Shown here: positions 4,425-5,200 of the stretch, one piece after another
Position numbering within the stretch: position 1 is the first letter of the stretch
How the letters are laid out: each line of letters begins with the position of its first letter
Assembly: GCA_947455385.1 (NCBI GenBank)
Contig: CANGNR010000086.1
Location: 1-5,200 of the forward strand
From: Microbacteriaceae bacterium
Lineage (GTDB): Bacteria > Actinomycetota > Actinomycetes > Actinomycetales > Microbacteriaceae
Direction of reading: 5' to 3'
Length of the DNA: 5,200 nt
Translations under genes and position numbers: made by a program
Notes under the pieces: generated by a model
Told to the model about the DNA's origin: nothing
Database searches by the model: none
The model's input: only the letters and a program-made list of their open reading frames with translations

Positions 4425-5200
4425 CAAGCGGTCAACGCTGGATGGTCGATTTAGCGTCGACCTCCTGTTGCTCACGGTCGCCCTCTTTTGGGGCGCAAGT
4501 TATTACTTTGCGAAGACGCTGACCGCGCACGCCAGCGTGCCCGGCATGCTCGCTGTGCGCTTCGGAGTTGCCACCCTAATGATGGTGGCAATCTGGTTCT
4601 TCAGGCGTGATCGTTTCACGCGGGCAGACCTGCTCGGTGGCGCATCCACAGGCATCATGCTTTTCGTCATCATGATGATCGAGACGACGAGCATCTCGCT
4701 CACATCGGCGACGAACGCCGGCCTCATTATTTCGCTAACCATCGTTCTCACCCCGGTTTTCGAATCGTTCTGGACCCGCCGCTGGCTGCCACCGCGCTTC
4801 TTCGTCGCCGTTGTTGGCGCCATAGTTGGCGTCGGCCTGCTGGTTGGCGAACACGGGTTCAGCGCTCCAAATTTGGGCGACTTCATCATGCTTGGCGCTG
4901 CCCTGGTGCGCTCGCTCAACACGGTTGCCCAGGGCCACGTGCTCAGGTTCGAGAGCGCCAACACGTTCAACGTGACGATCGTGCAGATCGCGACCGCATC
5001 CGTGTTGTTTTTTATCTCGGATGTGCCCGGCAGTTTTTCGGCAGCCGCTGACTTCGACGCAAACCAGTGGTTCTCGGTGCTCTTCTTGGCGGCGTTCTGC
5101 ACGGTATTCGGTTTCATCGCGCTGCTCTGGGGCATTCGCAAGACTTCGCCATCGCGCGCGAGCCTGTTGCTCTCGACCGAACCGATTTGGGCGGTTGCGG
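4399..5200 (+). CDS. EamA/DMT-family transporter (runs off the right edge)
   Basis: 267 residues are visible, against about 290-310 for the family, so only the last part is missing. Helix 1 (about 22-38) contains LLLLTVALFWGASYYFAK, typical of EamA proteins. Helix 2 follows with VPGMLAVRFGVATL. TSISLTSATNAGLIISLTIVLTPVFE (split here across helices 3-4, about 97-121) is the most characteristic EamA stretch. The second repeat begins near 160 (GDFIMLGAALVRSLNTVA) and ends in the window with TSPSRASLLL and STEPIWAVA, matching the SATxAAxxxxxEPV position of repeat two. These inner-membrane proteins move amino acids, nucleosides or other metabolites; the substrate is not deducible. TTG 4399 is the best available start: no in-frame ATG precedes helix 1, and only a weak GAAG abuts it. 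That start makes the gene overlap gnd by 26 bases, implying translational coupling. Confidence 0.85.
   Translation, partial: MSKSQAPISKRSTLDGRFSVDLLLLTVALFWGASYYFAKTLTAHASVPGMLAVRFGVATLMMVAIWFFRRDRFTRADLLGGASTGIMLFVIMMIETTSISLTSATNAGLIISLTIVLTPVFESFWTRRWLPPRFFVAVVGAIVGVGLLVGEHGFSAPNLGDFIMLGAALVRSLNTVAQGHVLRFESANTFNVTIVQIATASVLFFISDVPGSFSAAADFDANQWFSVLFLAAFCTVFGFIALLWGIRKTSPSRASLLLSTEPIWAVA

Noticed and set aside
4503..5141. 212-codon minus-strand frame
   Set aside because: It is antisense to the EamA transporter, whose membrane segments and motifs are clear. The antisense product has no recognisable features.

Overview
The window comes from a moderately high-GC bacterium. Gene style and protein similarity suggest an actinobacterium, and a freshwater or planktonic Microbacteriaceae-like lineage is my best inference. 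The reasons are a 6-phosphogluconate dehydrogenase of actinobacterial character, GC-rich third codon positions, frequent GTG/TTG starts, and the N-terminus of a heliorhodopsin at the left edge. The species cannot be fixed from this sequence.

Left part (1-864): the first 186 bases, on the minus strand, encode the N-terminal 62 residues of a heliorhodopsin, a light-sensing retinal protein with inverted membrane topology; the rest lies outside the window. Divergent from it on the plus strand are two probable small membrane proteins of 69 and 47 residues, at 375-584 and 603-746. They are preceded by a leader-like stretch (about 226-374). It holds a terminator-like hairpin with six T's, a competing smaller hairpin that uses the same GGGG bases, and a long hairpin just before the ribosome binding site. 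A gap of 118 bases with no clear gene follows.

Middle (865-2829): an NAD(P)-dependent short-chain dehydrogenase/reductase (SDR) on the plus strand converges on a major facilitator superfamily (MFS) exporter on the minus strand. Their coding ends overlap by 36 bases, and a UUCG-loop hairpin sits exactly at the SDR stop codon. The SDR lacks the usual YxxxK tyrosine.

Right part (2830-5200): a 134-base divergent intergenic region carries a perfect 17-base palindrome in front of the MFS gene and promoter-like elements for both directions. It is followed by a complete gnd (6-phosphogluconate dehydrogenase, oxidative pentose phosphate pathway, NADPH supply). An EamA/DMT-family transporter overlaps the gnd 3' end and runs off the window.

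The most interesting area is the heliorhodopsin with its divergent small membrane ORFs and structured leader. The central and right genes are ordinary metabolism and transport. No RNA genes, insertion sequences, CRISPR arrays or attachment sites were seen.
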